Source: Cyathus striatus
Taxonomy: Eukaryota; Basidiomycota; Agaricomycetes; Agaricales; Nidulariaceae
Direction of reading: 5' to 3'
Assembly (NCBI GenBank): GCA_025738555.1
Contig: JAOVFP010000006.1
Location: forward strand, 1,240,001 to 1,304,000
Length of the DNA: 64,000 nucleotides
Below the pieces are notes generated by a model. The model was not told the DNA's origin. It saw only the letters and a list, made by a program, of their open reading frames with translations, and ran no database searches. Both the position numbers and the translations under genes were made by a program. This document shows positions 62,848 through 64,000 of the stretch, piece by piece; position 1 is the stretch's first letter, and every line of letters begins with the position of its first letter.

Positions 62848-64000
62848 CTACTGCGTCGCCACCTTGACCATCTATAAGGGGTTGTAAGTAAAAACCATAG
62901 AATATTGCAATAATCGCGGTTATTTACCTCACGAGCCCAGCGCATGGTTTTCTTCGTTTCTGCAGGCATACGGTGCTTGGAACGAAGTTCAGAAGCAATC
63001 CAAGGAGACAGCAGCAGTGGCTTGAGCTGGCCACCGGGGAAGCAATCTGCGAGATCGCCAAGAAGACCGAAGGATGACTTCAACAATGTGTCAGTTCGTT
63101 CTTCATCCGACAAGCATCTTTGAATCAAGTTCAAGATAGACTCGGAGTGGGCAAGGAGGAGCCCAACTAAAGCAAAAGTAAGATAACATTCTCTTTCAAG
63201 AGAAGTATGGCATACCTTTGGGTGTATTCTTGAAGCCTGTGACGACGCCGGTGTATGCTTCAAGAATTCCCTCGCGCAACTGACTAACGTAGTCCATTAA
63301 TTCATAGTCAAGCTATGAAATAATAAAAATCAGCAATATGATGATTAAGAAGGAATATTATACATACGGGATTAGGTTCGACGGCACCAGCCTGGCGAAG
63401 AACCGACATGGTGGTCTCAAGAAAAGGCTCAAACGAAGGGCCAATTGCCAGTGCGATATCTCCAAAGCAAGATAGAATGGATATCTTGACGTTTCGATTG
63501 AGAACATCACTCTGAAGGTTTTCAAGAAGAACAGTCATGAATGGACCAGCATATTGAGCACTCTGTTCACCAAGGGCACGAGAAATATCTCCAATGATGC
63601 CAACTGCAACTGTGCAAAGTTGGGTGTCTTCATGAGCCTTAAGGGCCGGATATAAGAACGGAAGAAATGCCGGAATATATGGTGCGAAGTTAGATTCGAG
63701 GGCTGAATACTATGTCAGTAAATGGTGTCGTCCGTGAAGGGGAAAATATTTACCAGATGCAAGAGATCCAACAACAAGGAAGGCATCTTCCAAAACAGTT
63801 GATGTTTTACCAGCAGCTTGAATCAACTGAAGAATGAGAGTCATTATCCGATCTGCCAAAGGTTGAATTCCATCATTTAGTTTACGAATGACACACTACG
63901 TGATTCAATAATTAGCAGACAATTACTTGAAAACAATTGAGACGCACAATGACAACGCTGCAGAAGTTGCTTTGTAATTCATTCCAGTTATTGCGGTCGT
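62848..64000 (-). CDS. KAP95: importin beta-1 (karyopherin Kap95), C-terminal part; 5' end outside window
   Basis: Nuclear import receptor that carries importin-alpha/cargo complexes through the pore. Exons in the window: 64000-63948, 63895-63754, 63702-63368, 63312-63216, 63166-62928 and 62871-62848, with consistent phases. HEAT-repeat sequence matching Kap95 is visible: NWNELQSNFCSVV, NDGIQPLADRIMTLILQLI, ALKAHEDTQLCTVAVGIIGD, AGPFMTVLLENLQ, LSCFGDIALAIG, LDYELMDYVSQLREGILEAY and LLKSSFGLLGDLADCFPGG. The end TMRWAREMVKVATQ is typical of the family. The last exon is only 24 nt. The N-terminal two thirds, including the Ran-binding part, lie beyond the right edge. Confidence 0.95.

Overview
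The window looks like nuclear DNA from a mushroom-type basidiomycete (Agaricomycetes). Genes are cut by many 45-70 nt GT-AG introns with very short exons. The ubiquitin-L40 fusion, GAPDH, malate dehydrogenase and importin genes are eukaryotic. Several families (TKL-type kinase with a helical N-terminus, DUF7137- and DUF7598-like proteins, the MSPRPILKR-type disordered protein) are ones I know from this class. All gene models were spliced by hand; reading phase and, where known, family conservation were checked at every junction.

Layout. 1-1892: peroxisomal-type Lon protease, running off the left edge. 3508-3579: tRNA-Thr(AGT). 4219-4947: DUF7137-like membrane protein. 6840-8857: helical-domain/non-RD kinase. 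9440-10929: malate dehydrogenase ending in SKL. 10.9-20.7 kb is gene-poor and holds one conserved disordered protein with two apparent frameshifts (15.1-15.9 kb). 21331-24046: 19-exon amino-acid permease. 26161-30046: large coiled-coil protein. 30510-31062: ubiquitin-ribosomal L40 fusion, one of only two plus-strand genes modelled. 32141-33587 and 34604-36077: two tandem GAPDH genes. 36665-38488: intronless membrane glycoprotein of unknown function.

39.7-50.3 kb holds the least familiar part: nine same-strand small genes or gene relics, here called M1-M9. The seven well-modelled ones predict three membrane spans and share one exon architecture, in which the second exon is exactly 30 nt (fused in M3, split 5+25 in M1). 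A seven-span membrane protein lies inside the array on the opposite strand.

51090-52045: DUF7598-like four-span protein. 52532-53444: MITE-like element with roughly 130-bp terminal inverted repeats flanked by TA. 53828-58677: Munc13/UNC13-like protein with a C2 domain. 59078-62024: ER lumenal Hsp70 of the Lhs1/GRP170 type ending in RDEL. 62848-64000: 3' part of importin beta (Kap95), running off the right edge.

The genes do not form one pathway. Central metabolism (GAPDH pair, MDH), secretion and ER folding (Munc13, Lhs1), nuclear import and translation are housekeeping genes; the kinase, the M array and the seven-span protein are lineage-specific. Splicing is unusual in places: a 5-nt microexon kept in both GAPDH genes, 8- and 16-nt microexons in MDH, and at least three GC-AG introns.
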